The notes below the pieces were generated by a model. That model made no database searches. It was not told where the DNA came from and worked only from the letters and a program-made list of their open reading frames with translations. Shown here in pieces: positions 47,444 to 59,520 of a DNA stretch of 64,000 nt. Positions within the stretch are counted from its first letter, which is position 1. Each line of letters begins with the position of its first letter. This DNA comes from Atkinsonella hypoxylon (Eukaryota; Ascomycota; Sordariomycetes; Hypocreales; Clavicipitaceae): positions 1-64,000 of the forward strand of contig JFHB01000098.1 in NCBI GenBank assembly GCA_000729835.1. Reading direction: 5' to 3'. The position numbers were made by a program, and so were the translations under genes.

Positions 47444-49260
47444 GGTGCCTGATGCTGCAAGATTGCTGCTTGAAGCACTTGGCAGCAGAATTTCATCGAC
47501 CGAAATTTGCTTTCGTAGGCTTGAGTTGAACGTACTTCCTGACAACTGCGAGCACAACCCGACAGTGTCCGGCAGCTGGCAGAGCCAAACGCACTGGTGC
47601 CGCACAAAACACACATACCCTGAAAAGCAACATTAAACAATGCATGGAATAGCTGTCTTTCGATTACGCTACTTACTATTTCCTTAGAGAACTGTCAAAA
47701 CGGACAGCAGATATCTGTCTTCCTTTATCATGACCTCTTTCCAGTTCTCAATCAACTCTCCAGCATCCTCTCTTGCTTGCTTAACTAACCGCATACCTGA
47801 ATCCGCATGTTCCAAAACAATCACTCTATTGTACATATCGAGTACCTGCTAATCTGCTCCCTACCTATGAAACCAATGCACCTCAAAAGCTGAACATTTC
47901 CATTTCCAACTTGCTTCAAACGCGACCTTGCTAGATATTTATCTCTATGTGCGTTGCAGAAGCTCAATGCAAAGAATTCGACAGAGCCGCTTGACTTGTA
48001 TGATGACTCGTGCGTGAATTCTCAGAGCCACGTGAGCAAGAAGTTGAGCGTTATCGACATTGGCTTATATTTGTTAACCTGAGCAAGCAACAATAGCGGC
48101 CAAATCATTACCTGGTTACGGACATTGGATGAGAAAACAGTGCCTCAATGAAACTGCCTATCGAGAAGCATTTTGTTGTAAGTAATCTCGTGGACTTTAA
48201 TTCTTGTGCAATCCCATAATAGAAGCTTTCCCTGTTGGTGTAACCTTACGTACTCTTCGGCAGCTTTTCAAACAATATTCTTTGATTGAGCGTTTCAGAA
48301 GCATGGGCATTGCTTCGATTTATCCTCGCTACTTAAGAGATGTGTGAAAAAGAGCAAACGTTTGGCCGACAGTGGCCCCAAATTTGGCGTTCGAGTTATT
48401 ATCGGTAACAACGTGAGGGGTTTTGACTGTAGTTCTGGAAACTGAGCAATTTCGATCCTAAGTAATTTTCCAATATCTGCCAGTTTAATGACGCATATAT
48501 ATCTTGGTCACTTGGGCTAACCACTAATTGCTTACCTCGGTCATGCCGAATCAGTTGAGGCGTTTGCCACGGTAGTGTTATTTCCACTCATGGATATAAT
48601 GCTCCAGTCACGGGCCGGAGCTCAAGAACCACAGCTTCATCCATCTACAGATCAGTTTTCAGTTAACTAGGACGGCGTTTTGTCTCTCTTCTTAGGTAAA
48701 TTTCTCGTTCGACGCTCTGTAGAAAGCCTATTCCGGCTCGAATGACCTAGGTATTCATGGGAAGAGGCATCATGAAGCGCGCAAATTAAGGAGTTACATA
48801 TCGTGTGAAATTGACTGTATCTTGTTTTCTGTGAGCTTCATGCTTTCATGTCTCTCCACGCCGGTAGACAAACATAAGTGGTCAGGATCTCTACCCAGCA
48901 TTACCGTTAGCATCATTTCCACTCATGATAAATTTATGACAACCGCGCACATAGAGATCGTTCATTTGCCAGAATTCTGGGTCAATTGTAAAAATGTCTT
49001 TTGCTCGCCTATTGTTACATACAAATAAAATCTGTTCGCAAATTCATAACAAGACCACCGTTTCTTAAAAACAAAATTGCCTATAAAACCATCTGGCTTG
49101 TCACGATTTCTGGACAGAATCGCCCAAGCACCAGTCAGCTGCGGAACTACAACCATGCTGCTTAGAACTATATATGCCATTATCTCGAACCGTGGAATAT
49201 CGCAAAAAAATGAAGGAACCCCTAAGTGAGTCCTTCACTATTCAGTTAACGCTTTTCATT
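47444..49260. other. Upstream region of the helicase gene; possible further 5' exon
   Basis: A minus-strand open stretch upstream of 47443 (47614-47444) continues the helicase frame back to an acceptor-like ttgcttttcag. Farther up, 47850 to about 47700 reads an open frame from an ATG that ends in TAA just before a GTAAGT donor. Whether these are coding exons is unresolved. From 47900 to 49260 I see no gene. Confidence 0.35.
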
Positions 49261-49339
49261 GCGTAATCTGGGAATCGAACCCAGGGCTCCCCGACGTTGC
49301 TGATGGCAACGGAGAATTTTACCACTAAACCAATTACGC
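49261..49339 (-). tRNA. tRNA-Gly(GCC) with a 9-nt intron
   Basis: The minus strand folds as a tRNA. The 7-bp acceptor stem GCGTAAT/ATTACGC is perfect. The D arm contains the A box (TGGTTTAGTGG), the anticodon stem is CTCCG/CGGGG, and the T arm CTGGG-TTCGATT-CCCAG carries the B box. The anticodon loop begins TTGCCA, giving anticodon GCC for glycine. Sixteen bases separate the anticodon stem strands instead of seven, so a 9-nt intron after position 37 is inferred, the standard place for nuclear tRNA introns. CCA is not encoded. A T-run that could end Pol III transcription lies about 55 bases downstream (aaaaaaa near 49203 on the plus strand). Confidence 0.93.
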
Positions 49340-49769
49340 TTGTCCGTGGCATAGTAAGTCTTAAGTTAGAACATGGAGCTTAGTATCAAACACTGACAGA
49401 TGTTCAACATATATTAGTTAACCAGATGAAAATATTGTGTATGGTGCACCGTACCACCATGCACAGTGAAAAGTAGCCGTGCCCAACACTCCTCAAGTTT
49501 CAGAATAAAGCTTCTTCCAATAATGTCGCCGTTCTATCATGTTGATCATCATAAATCAGGTAAAATTCAAACATCTTCCATCAGTATGTGTTCCCCATTC
49601 GCCTCGCTCATGTAAACGCTTTACTCCTGCCTAAATACCCTAAATGCCCCATGACAATATATGCGGCATGAGCTCATAATACTCTTCATGCGCTGCCTCG
49701 TCTCACGCAGCGCAAACAAACTTTCTAAAAATCCTAAACCCCGCTTGAGTAAAGTACCATTGTTTATGA
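49340..49769. other. Intergenic between tRNA-Gly and the Zn2Cys6 gene
   Basis: 430 bases without a gene. It holds the 5' flank of the tRNA and the 3' flank of the regulator gene, both transcribed leftward. Confidence 0.4.
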
Positions 49770-52190
49770 CTAGCAAACTCCGGACAAAATGGAAGCAGAC
49801 TCGGATACAGGCTGTCTTCGCCAATTTAATCGTCCATCTGGGTGAACTGTAAATTCGGCAATCTCCTCTACGAGCTCCCATATCCCAGTCTTATGGTTCT
49901 TCTGGGCAGATCTGTAGATAATGGACGTGCCAAAGTCCTCAAAGACAAGCTCGCGTCGTCGGAGACGCAGCCACTGTTCGTGTTCGGTTCCCTCTGTCAT
50001 GATTTGCTCTTCTACTTCTTGATTCCTTATGGCAATTGCTCGAAATACGCGGCTGTCTCTTAGGGCGTTGCGGATCGGGTACTGGCCCAATAATCGGATG
50101 GCATCTTCGCGTACGCTCCGGTCACGGCAGCTGAATGATGATATAAAGAGAGGCCACGTCCAGCCCGAGTCCATTGCGAAGCCGCAGTTTGGTCTGGATT
50201 GAAGAAGGATTTCTGCAAGGCGGATGATCTCTTTATACTGGGGTGTCAAACCTTTGGCTGTGATGAGGCCCGAAAACCTCGGCATGGTGGTATATATGTA
50301 CAGCACGAGGTATTCGATTCGGAGATTGATGGCGTTGAGATATGGTTGCGGGTTATTGGACGCGTTGCAACATATGGCTTGGTACACAGGTTCGAGAGCT
50401 TCTGCCCAGCGCGACAGCCAGTATCTTACCTCTGCGATGAACTTGCTAATTTTCGGGTTTCGCTTTACGCTAGACAACTTCAACTCGAGCTCGGCTTCAG
50501 TTACGGCGCGGGTTAATCTTAGTTGGGACGTCACCACCGTCAACATGGGTAGATGTGTGACCATGGCTTTCTGCACGAGACTCCAATATCCCTGGGCTTC
50601 TGCCAGATTCTGGAATTTCGGCGGCATATTGTCGAGCGTAGTAATGTTGGATTGGCGTGGTCGAAAGTATGGGGAGTGTTTTGTGAATGGGGCTATGGAG
50701 GCGATTCGACGTGCAGCCGACTGAGGTGACTGCTGTGGAGGCGAAGCCGGATTTCTGCTTTGACTTTGCGCAAGATCAAACCTCGTCGACACATCCGAAC
50801 TTGAAGCTGAGCTTGCTTGAGGTCCTGGAGCATCATTGGCCATATAAGGATGGCCTGCAGGAGTAGAGGGTGCTGGACCTCCTGGTGCCGCGCCATGGCA
50901 CGAAGGTGCCGGGTTTGGTGGGGAAGTAAATTTTTTATATAAACCCACGAACGACCTCGACTGCAGTTCCAGGGGTTTGTAGCAGTCAAGAATCTCCTGC
51001 ACCAGCGCTGGAGGCGCTTGAGCGATGCTCACCAAGCCGGGTGCAAGATCGGTACACGCCGCCAACTCATTCAGCATGCTAAATCCGTGGGTGACATGCT
51101 TCAACGCAGCCGACATATTGCCTCGCTGGGCTTCGAAACAAACGAACAGCAGCGACGACAACAAAGCTGTTCGTAGGCTTCCTCTGGTGGGCTTCGCTTT
51201 CGACTGAAGGCGAAGAGCCTCGCAATAGTACATGACAGCATTGAGATAGTGCTTGTTACCGCTTGTAGGTTCTGTGGACGGACTCTCGACTTCATATGCT
51301 TTACGTAGAGCACCAACAGCCATGGCACCATATCGCAAAGTCGTTTCCTCCAGAGTAACTTGAGGCATCGTCGTTGTCCATAAACGCGTCTGATTAAGGC
51401 CGCCACTTAGGAAAGTAATGGACAAGTCCGCCCATTTGTCAAAGTACGCTCTCTGTGCGGCATTGGAGAATCGAATCGTGTTGATATCCGGCTGTGTTAT
51501 CAGGGGTGGAGCTTTCTTCGTTTGTAATAGTTCTGCGTTCGTTTTAGCAGCTAGGGTATGGGAAGGTGATGGCGGCGAATTCGAGGACTGATGAATTGGA
51601 GGTTCGGTATAAGCGTCGCAATACCCACGCCATTTTAGGCAGTTCAGGCATGCTGGTCGTGTTTCGTCGCATTTCACATGGCGCTTCCTGGAGCACAGAG
51701 ATGGTTATTAATAGACGAGGACTGAACAAGAAACGTGTTTATCGAATATACCCGTTCCAGAACACGCGACTGTAAGGATCCCAAGTAGTTGTTAAGCATC
51801 GATGACAAGACTTACTTGCCTAAAATTGGCGAAGCCCGCGAACGTTAGTTAAGCCTATCAATTACCTGAGCAGAGTGATGCACGTAAGAAACTTTGTTAA
51901 CCAAATCTTACAAGTAGAGCACCCCGTTCTGGCACGGGTTGAGCTCCGTCGCGAATGTCGTGTTCTGGATTCAAGCGCAAACCTATGAGTAGTTCCTCGC
52001 CCTGTCGCAGACGGTTGCTTTGCTGATGGTCTAGTTAAGTTGAAGAGTCAGCGGTGAAGCAGATCGAATGGCGAGACTGAATGACCTGGGCCAATCCGTG
52101 GTCTCGCTACGTGTGAGAGGTTTGGCTTAACTGGTTCACGTACGCAGAAGAACTGGTGAAATTCAGCGGGATAGAGAACTGGATCTCCAT
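49770..52190 (-). CDS. Zn2Cys6 fungal transcription factor (four-exon model with 4-nt microexon)
   Basis: Model: 52190-52144, 52030-51912, 51819-51816 and 51687-49770, giving 695 residues, with the total length an exact multiple of three. Introns of 113, 92 and 128 bases have donors GTACGT, GTAAGA and GTAAGT and acceptors TAG, TAG and CAG. The 4-base exon GCAA is inferred because it alone joins T-G-C-S-T-(T..) to (G)-K-R-H-V-K-C. The result is the canonical cluster C53-x2-C56-x6-C63-x6-C70-x2-C73-x6-C80. The rest resembles the large helical regulatory region of fungal C6 factors (F-V-C-F-E-A-Q-R-G-N-M near the first third), with a Ser/Pro/Gln-rich stretch in between. A nuclear, DNA-binding role is inferred from the family; targets are unknown and no biosynthetic neighbours suggest one. 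Confidence 0.82.
51816..51819 (-). other. Predicted 4-nt microexon (GCAA) of the Zn2Cys6 gene
   Basis: On the minus strand the order is CCAATTTTAG, GCAA, GTAAGTC: a good acceptor, four bases, a good donor. The preceding intron has a textbook branch site (TTAACTAAC) shortly before this acceptor. Including GCAA keeps the frame and completes the zinc cluster. Skipping it would join T to GA and create an immediate TGA. Confidence 0.65.
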
Positions 52191-55100
52191 TACGGGATGC
52201 AGGCGGCAAAGCTGAAGTTTCTCCCGCCACAAGCGTTGCGGCTCCAGTCAAGCGTCTCGGTAATTAAGCCGGCCGGCGGAAACATGCATGTATGTTAGCT
52301 GATTAAAGCAAAGCCACCAACCGGCACAAGGAGAGGCGCTTGGCGCAGGGCCAACGAATGCAAATATATTAACAAAAGCGTTGACGAGGGCGTTTCCGTT
52401 TGCGATATGTGAATGTAGATGTGGGCGAAGAAGGGAAGGATGAGAGCAAAAATGTCTCGGCAGACAATGCCAATAGGCTGAATTCACGACGCACAGGAGC
52501 ACCAGACTCATTACGGGGCATGTGTGACAGTTTGGAAAAGTCAAGGATTCCGTAAACGGAGGTGCTGGGGGCGCGTGGCGAACATGTGGTGAACGCGTGG
52601 GGTGGGAAGAACCTAAACTAAGTTGGGCGGGAAGTACTCCGTAATTGATAACAACGGTACCAGTCCACTTTTGAGCCATCAGAATCGGGAACGGTCACAG
52701 CAGGCCAGCCCCTATATGGTTGATCTGTCTTGTCTGTGCTGTCTATTGGCTGTATATGCCTGGCAACCTGGCCTGAGTGCTGACCATACCGAGCCGCACG
52801 GATGGACATGGATAGATGTGCTGACATCGGTTACTAGCTCCAACCCAAGAGCAAAAGGTCTATGAAGTACGAAATACAGAGTACGCCGATTCCAATACCC
52901 GATAGAACTGCCAACACAACAATTTAGGTTCCATGGCTTAAGACTACGTGATTTGCCAAAATCGTGATTGGAGCGGCGAGTTATGCTTTACAAGTGTGGC
53001 TCAAACCGTCATAGGCCAGGTACTCCGTATCAAGACAACGATCAGTGCGTTTGTACGTCTCTGCAGCATTCATTGGCCATTGACTTCGGCTTTCTCCCAA
53101 CCATGATGATCAATTGGAGCTCATCTTAGGTCCAGCCTATCTAGTCTCAGGTGCACAATGACAGATGCCGGACATATGCACCAGCACAGTGTGAATTATC
53201 AGTGCCATGTCAACTCTTCCCTAATAGGGTCTGGTCTGATCCACGAGCGGCCACAACTTTGCACGTGCATAATGCGGTCGCAAAGTATGCATAAGAGACG
53301 TACTAGCTATTTTCGTTAGCTAATTTATATAGAAATTTACAGAAAAGTGTCTACTTCATATGATAGTTATAATTTATCTTTTTAACTAAAGCTATATAAA
53401 TACTAATATTAAGAAGAAATAGCAGAAAAAAAGGCATTCTGCTATTTTCTAGGCATTGAGTACACACTCTATATAAGGTATATATTAACTTTACGCTTGC
53501 ACTAACTTTATGCCTATTTCTGTGCTATACATACATTTCTCAGGGTTAACAGCCTCGCAAGAAGAGATCTATATCTATAGCTAATAATGCCTGTCACGAA
53601 ATAATATACGGATCCCTCCAAACACGGAACACGCGACTGGCTAGTAACATAAATAGTCAGATTCGTAGACCAGAGAGAGAGATCCAACAAACGCTTAATA
53701 CATCACACATCATAGGGATCTACTGTTATCATTTATCTGTACTGTTATTTCACGAGCAATTTTACGGCTTTCTTTGCCTCCCGGATTCATACTCTCCGAG
53801 TACGAATCCACCCCATTACGGAGTTAAACCGCCCCGTACAAGGCCACACAGTGTTATTGTCGCCGGTTACGAACTCCCAATCGGGCGATATGTATCTCTA
53901 GTATCGTCAAACTTGTGCAGGGAGGGTGGTAGATCGGCGTACTGTTGCCTTTGTACGTAGGGAATAGTGTCAGTCCCAACAGGTGACAGAGTAGAAACGG
54001 AAAAAAGAGGAAGAAGAAAGAGTTATTATAATCGGGGTTTTCAGCTGGCTGAAGAGAGCGTTTTCGAGCTCTAGAGAAGGTCTCTTCGTATCACCGGCCC
54101 TAACTTGGTAAAGGCTCGTCTGAGGCTTATATATTCGACGTCGTTTCCTGAGATAGTTAGTAGAAAGGATCCTTCTAACGGTAGCCTTTAAAGATAGTAA
54201 TTAGTATCTTCTAAGAAGAGGCTAGCGAATTGCATTCCTTAGAAGTCTGGTGCCGCAACCGGCAATATCTATATATCATTCTTTGGCACGTTCGCCTACA
54301 GTGATAGACACAACGCCTCTTCCTGCAGAAACCCTGAGTATCTGTTATTGGTCGAGCCAACCACTAATCAGTGTCGGAAAACAAAGGGGAAAGGAGAACA
54401 GGGCGCTAGTGCACTCAATATAAAACTTAAAAGAGTTGACGTGATACTAATTGACGATTGATTCATCTCTCTAGGTAGGAAGAATATGCCAAGGATATCC
54501 CCCCCTAACGCGTGGATAGTCGGGCGCGCGGAGTCAGACCAAATGTTGGATCGGGTCGTGCAGCCAATCAGCGGGCTGGTTTTTGCGTAGCCAATTAGCC
54601 TGCACCTCGCTCGCAGTTGTTCCATCAATTACGGATAACTCCGTAGGTGCGTTAATGATTTTAGTGCCTCCACGTATCAAATTTGCACAGTGCGAGTAGA
54701 ACATTGAGTGCCATGTAGGTACCTATAGGTACCTCGTTTGAAACCGGAAGGTTAGTGAGGCTGCTGCGCAGATCGCAATCCTTTTTGTGCTGAGGCAACA
54801 ACTTGGTCACGACTTAGCTAGCTAACCAATCATGACGAAGTGGATATCAGAGGTGCTGAGAAGTACGTGCGAACATCACTCAGGAATACCTGCGAAAATG
54901 GGTGGGTCCCGCTGTCTGGTTTTGGTGTCGGGATAATCCCTTTAAAGCAATTTGGTCGTAATTAATATTTTATCCAGCCTGCAAGGCTTGATTACTGGGG
55001 GAGGCTGAGACCACTCCAGGGCCACAGCCGGGCTCGTATTAAGCTCCCAAGAGGGGAGGGATGAATTTAATCTGGCCCTAAGCACTACTTGGAGTAGATT

Positions 55101-55441
55101 GACCCCCGGCGGAGTACTGGGTAATTGCCTGCCATATCCCAGCAATTATTTGACAATTTACATAACAAGGGTGGAAGGAGCCAATGAAAGACCACTTGCT
55201 ACCCTAAACCCGGTACCGCGGGGGATTGCGGGTAGGTAAAGTCAGCAACCAGGGATCCTTACTCATATATATGTTCATATAGGGACCAATGAAATAAATA
55301 TAGTAACCGGGTATCGTGATATTCCGTAAGCGCGCCTTAAATACCTGTGTAAAATAAAACAGGGGGTTGGAGTGTACATGCGTTTGATCCAGGTTGTGGG
55401 CAGGCCGGTATACTCTGCAATAGAATTCAATGTTAGTATTG
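52191..55441. other. Gene-poor stretch with an AT-rich island
   Basis: No convincing coding region. From about 53300 to 53560 the sequence is AT-rich and looks RIP-affected. At 53593 a stretch starting tgtcacgaaataat resembles the start of a fungal Gypsy-type LTR, but no matching end or flanking duplication was found. Bases 52635-52643 and 53021-53029 contain the recurrent motif tactccgta. The rest is unremarkable. Confidence 0.35.
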
Positions 55442-55527
55442 CACCGACCGGACTTTTGAATTGGATCTCACAACAGCGCGGCGGATTGCACAAACCAAGT
55501 CTTACTCACTAAAACGTCCGGTCGGTG
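55442..55527. repeat. 12-bp perfect inverted repeat
   Basis: CACCGACCGGAC (55442-55453) and its exact reverse complement GTCCGGTCGGTG (55516-55527) enclose 62 bases. It could be a small hairpin element or a paired regulator site. The surroundings hold no gene. Confidence 0.6.
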
Positions 55528-56167
55528 GTGGTATCAGTGCCGTTATAGCTGGTCGGAGATATCGATGGTCACCTTCTTCGTATTCCCCTTTAAATAAAAG
55601 ACACCGCGAAACAATTCAGGCCGAAAGATGAGACGCCAGCCTCAATGCACCTGCTGGTTACTATAGTGACAATGCCCGGCCCTAATCGCTACCAAGCTGC
55701 TTCTGTTGTGCTTATTAAAGTCAGCTAGATTTTTTTCCCTGCACCTACCTACCTACAAGTGGGTCGTAGGTTTTTCCGAGCAATTCGTAGCAAATTTCGC
55801 GTAGAATCCACAACGCGTCAACAACAATGTACCTGGTAGGCAAGGTACCTAATGCTTGCTATTTCTGGCCAAGCATTGCGCAGATACGCGCATGATCAAC
55901 CGCTAGGGGTGTCTCGCCTAGTACCCCTTTGCCTGCCGCAAGGCAACAGGCAGGGCATAGGACCTATATCTTCTTCGATACATGTGAGGTACTTCCGGTC
56001 GGGCTCAACAGCTAGCCCTAAATAATAGTGATTCTAGCGTATTTTCGTCAACCTAGGCTAATTATCTGCATTAATAAACACTGCTGTTGTGAGATGCTAG
56101 CTAATGCAGTGTACCTCTTTGTACCAACGCAGATTAAATTGAAGTGCCTTCCAAGCCCCCTCGTCAT
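55528..56167. other. Intergenic, no gene found
   Basis: No coding region. It includes another cluster of ggtacct-like motifs near 55830-55850. Confidence 0.35.
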
Positions 56168-56509
56168 GAGGGCACGTAAATAATACACTGGAGTTTTCAA
56201 ACAACGCACTAGTTAGACCTAACCAAAACTGGAAGGATTCCTGCGCACCTACTCGTGTAGAAGTACCGCCGATATTTCTTTTCAAGTTATAGAGCTGTTT
56301 TTTTCGCTCCAACAGCTACAATGCAACAGCAGCAGCTACCACAGCCCTTTCAACTTTATAGAAGAAGCATCTGCTAACATAAAGGGCATTAAAGCACGAA
56401 GAACATTAAGGTTACTTTTGTGTGTGGAACCGACCAAAAAAGACCAACCTCGATTCGGTTAGGTGTAGTGCGTTATTTGAAAACTCCGGTGCATTATTTA
56501 CGTGTCCTC
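56168..56509. repeat. MITE-like element with about 55-bp inverted arms
   Basis: The left arm (56168-56224) and right arm (56457-56509) are reverse complements with only a few differences: shared blocks include GGTTAGGT, GTGCGTT, TTTGAAAACTCC and ATTATTTACGTG. The 232-bp interior does not code. The total of 342 bp, the long arms and the lack of coding capacity fit a non-autonomous DNA transposon, or a hairpin. It lies about 740 bp upstream of the GH17 start codon. Outside the arms cctcgtcatga-like bases continue in different order, so the exact ends are uncertain. Confidence 0.65.
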
Positions 56510-57251
56510 GTCATGATTGGTCAACTAGCTAATTCGTGACCCAGCTGTTGCCTTACGCAGGCAAAGGCAAAGGGATATCCCTTTCATGTCCTATGTTCCG
56601 GATTCCCTGTCCCATACCCTGCCCTCAAGTGTGACATTGATTCCATTTCTCCTCATGCAACGCTCACCCCGCGACGACTCGTTCGCCGACAACACAATAT
56701 CGTTGTAAACTCATCTGTCGCCTAGCTTGGTGTGATCATCTTGTCATCGTTCGCCTGCTACAGCGGCGCATTGGCTTGTGTTCAGAACTGGTCTGCTGGC
56801 GACACGCTCGGGGTACAATAATCACTCTGGCTCATCACTGCAGCGACAACAGCACTCCTGTCGCCAATTTGTGGTGACAAAGCTACGACCACAAACCTGT
56901 CCTGCCCTTTTTCTGGCCACAGAGAATACTCGCTCCGAATTGAGACTATTTCTTGTTTCCTGGTTTGATGTGCAATTTGCACCCCTCATAAACGATCGAG
57001 TTCAATTCAACACGCCTTGCCCATTGTTACGTTGCCTGCCGCTTGCAGTCGGTCACATTACTCCAACAAGCTCAACCTTCCTCGTCTCTCGCAGCATCCC
57101 CCAGATAAAAGCTCGGCTACAGCAAGCCTGGTCGCGCGATTACGGGCGGGGAGAGAATAATCAAGTGCTTGTGCAGCGGCTGACGATTCGTTCGTCCTAC
57201 GCATGAGCACTCGATTGCCCTTGGGCTTCCCTGACGATACGGCCCGCCCAA
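56510..57251 (+). promoter_or_regulatory. Upstream and leader region of the GH17 gene
   Basis: An open stretch (56778-57206) runs through it, but its product has no recognisable domain and it lies where the promoter and 5' leader should be; I treat it as non-coding. Sequence just before the ATG (cgcccaaATGA) is a reasonable start context. Confidence 0.3.
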
Positions 57252-59520
57252 ATGACTCACTCGCAACACGATAATCAAACATCTTTGCCCGTTATGCAGC
57301 GCTATCCGAATGAGGAGCCCTATGAGAGGGAACATCTGGACATGCCACCCGCATACGATGACACATCCAGAAGAGATGCCGGAAATGCTTATGACTATGG
57401 GTATTCTAACTCAGGAACACCGTACTACGATAACGCTCCATCACGCCACCCTCAAGACTCCTATGATCCCAACAGAATGTATCAGCAACAATCATACCAG
57501 ACACACGAACCTTACATACAACACGATAGCACGTCTTCTGGCAGTTACGGTTATAACCATGCAGAAGCGGCTTCGCTTTCTCCCCCTCCTCAGCACGACT
57601 TTTCCGCCTATGATCGAAATGCCCACAGCCAACCATATGCCCAGCACGCCGCACAGAACAATGTCACTCCTGGAATGGACAACTTCAGCGAGCGCGCAAC
57701 AGGCGGTATTGCCGACATTGCATACGGCGTCGCTAATCAAAATCCCTACGAAAGCGGGATAGGTGCTTTGAGAGATAGCACAGGCCAGCTGCCTCCTCCG
57801 CCGTCAAGAGCTCAGTATCCCAGTTCTTTGAGTCCTGGATACCATAGCTCACAGGCTGGTGGATATGCTTCCGAAACTCTCTCCAGCCGTGGTCCTGGGC
57901 AGGATCAGCTGCCGGAACAAGGCTCTCGTTCCAGCCTCAATCCATTTGGCACGCCGTCTGCTACGCATTCACTAGGCCGTAGTATGCGAAGCTCCCCTTC
58001 TGAATCATACGCAGACGACTCTTATCAAGGAGTATCTGCTCTACACAGATATCATGACGCCAGCTTCGGTATGGTGAATCCCCACGAGATTGCCGACGAT
58101 GGGGACGATGGTTTGCATTACGGAAGACACAGCCAACGCAATTCATTGCTTAGCCTACCGCATGCAGATAGGGCACGGCCAGGAATTGGTGCCGCTGCAG
58201 ATGGTTCTACGAGTGTCGCTGCGGCAGCTGCGGTAAGGGGTGCTCTCGGACTTGGTGGTAAGTTAACATGCAACAAGCAGCGGGCGGGCGCCCATTTCGT
58301 CTCGTACGGACAACTCTAAGAATGCGATATTAGGTTATAACCACGCTGATTCGAAAGCTGGTCGCGAAAAGCCCAGCAAATGGACATTGAGTAATAGTGG
58401 TCGCAGCAAGAAAAGGAAATGGGCCGTGATCATCCTCGTCTTCCTGGTTGTTGCTGGTACTATTATTGGCGGTGTTATTGGCAGTATGATTGCAGGTAAC
58501 AAAAGATCGGGCGGTGGCGGCGAGTCAGCGGCAGATGATTTGAAAAAAAATGGCGATCTTGATATCAGCAGCTCAGAAATTAAGGCGCTCATGAATAACA
58601 AGGATCTTCATAAGGTTTTCCCAGGGATCGATTATACCCCTCTAAATACGCAGTATCCGGACTGCATACACAATCCGCCCTCGCAAAATAACGTCACCCG
58701 CGACGTTGCCGTTCTCAGTCAATTGACAAACAAGATTCGACTGTACGGTACCGACTGCAACCAGACACAAATGTTACTTCACGCTATTGATAGACTTCAG
58801 CTCAAGAATGAGGTCAAGGTTTGGCTGGGCGTGTGGCAGGACAACAATGCCACTACCAACGCAAGACAGTTAGCGCAGATGTGGGACATACTCGATCAAC
58901 ACGGCTCCGATCCTTTTGAAGGCATCATTGTTGCCAACGAGGTCCTTTTCCGTAAAGATATGACAGTCACGGAACTAGGGACGGTGCTAGATGGTGTGCG
59001 CAGCAATCTGACTAGCAAGGGAATCAAACTCCCCGTCGCATCATCAGACCTGGGTGACGATTGGACTGCAGCTCTTGCCGCGAAGAGCGACTACATCATG
59101 GCCAATATTCATCCATTCTTTGCTGGAACAGCTGCAGATGTTGCTGCAGGCTGGACCTATAGCTTCTGGACCGATAGGGACAAGCAATTCTGGAAATCAG
59201 ACTCCTCGAAAAATATCATTTCCGAAACAGGGTGGCCCAGCGCTGGTGGCAAAAACTGCGGCCAGTCGCCAGTATGCACATCATCCACCCCCGGCGCGGT
59301 CGCCAGCGTCGATAACATGAATAAGTTCATGGCAGATTGGGTATGTCAAGCGCTTGCTAATGGCACCAATTACTTCTGGTTTGAAGCATTCGATGAGCCA
59401 TGGAAGATTAAATTCAATGAGCAGGGCAAGGACTGGGAGGACAAGTGGGGATTGATGGATGTGAACCGCAAACTCAAGCCAGGGGTCAAAATCCCCGACT
59501 GTGGCGGCAAGACTGTCTAA
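57252..59520 (+). CDS. btgC: GH17 endo-beta-1,3-glucanase, type II membrane protein (btgC-like)
   Basis: Two exons, 57252-58257 and 58334-59520, give 730 residues. The 76-base intron (GTAAGT...TTAG) joins L-G-L-G to G-Y-N-H-A-D. A long cytoplasmic N-terminal region rich in Tyr, Ser, Pro and Gln (residues 1 to about 350) precedes a basic stretch (R-S-K-K-R-K) and a single membrane segment, W-A-V-I-I-L-V-F-L-V-V-A-G-T-I-I-G-G-V-I-G. This predicts a signal anchor with the enzyme outside. The C-terminal GH17 domain has the acid/base Glu in I-V-A-N-E-V-L and the nucleophile Glu in I-S-E-T-G-W-P. The expected role is hydrolysis or remodelling of cell-wall beta-1,3-glucan. Length and layout match Aspergillus btgC. 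It converges with the SRR1-like gene. Confidence 0.92.

Noticed and set aside
56778..57206. 142-codon plus-strand open stretch upstream of the GH17 gene
   Set aside because: No domain; sits in the leader region. A small upstream gene cannot be fully excluded but has no support.
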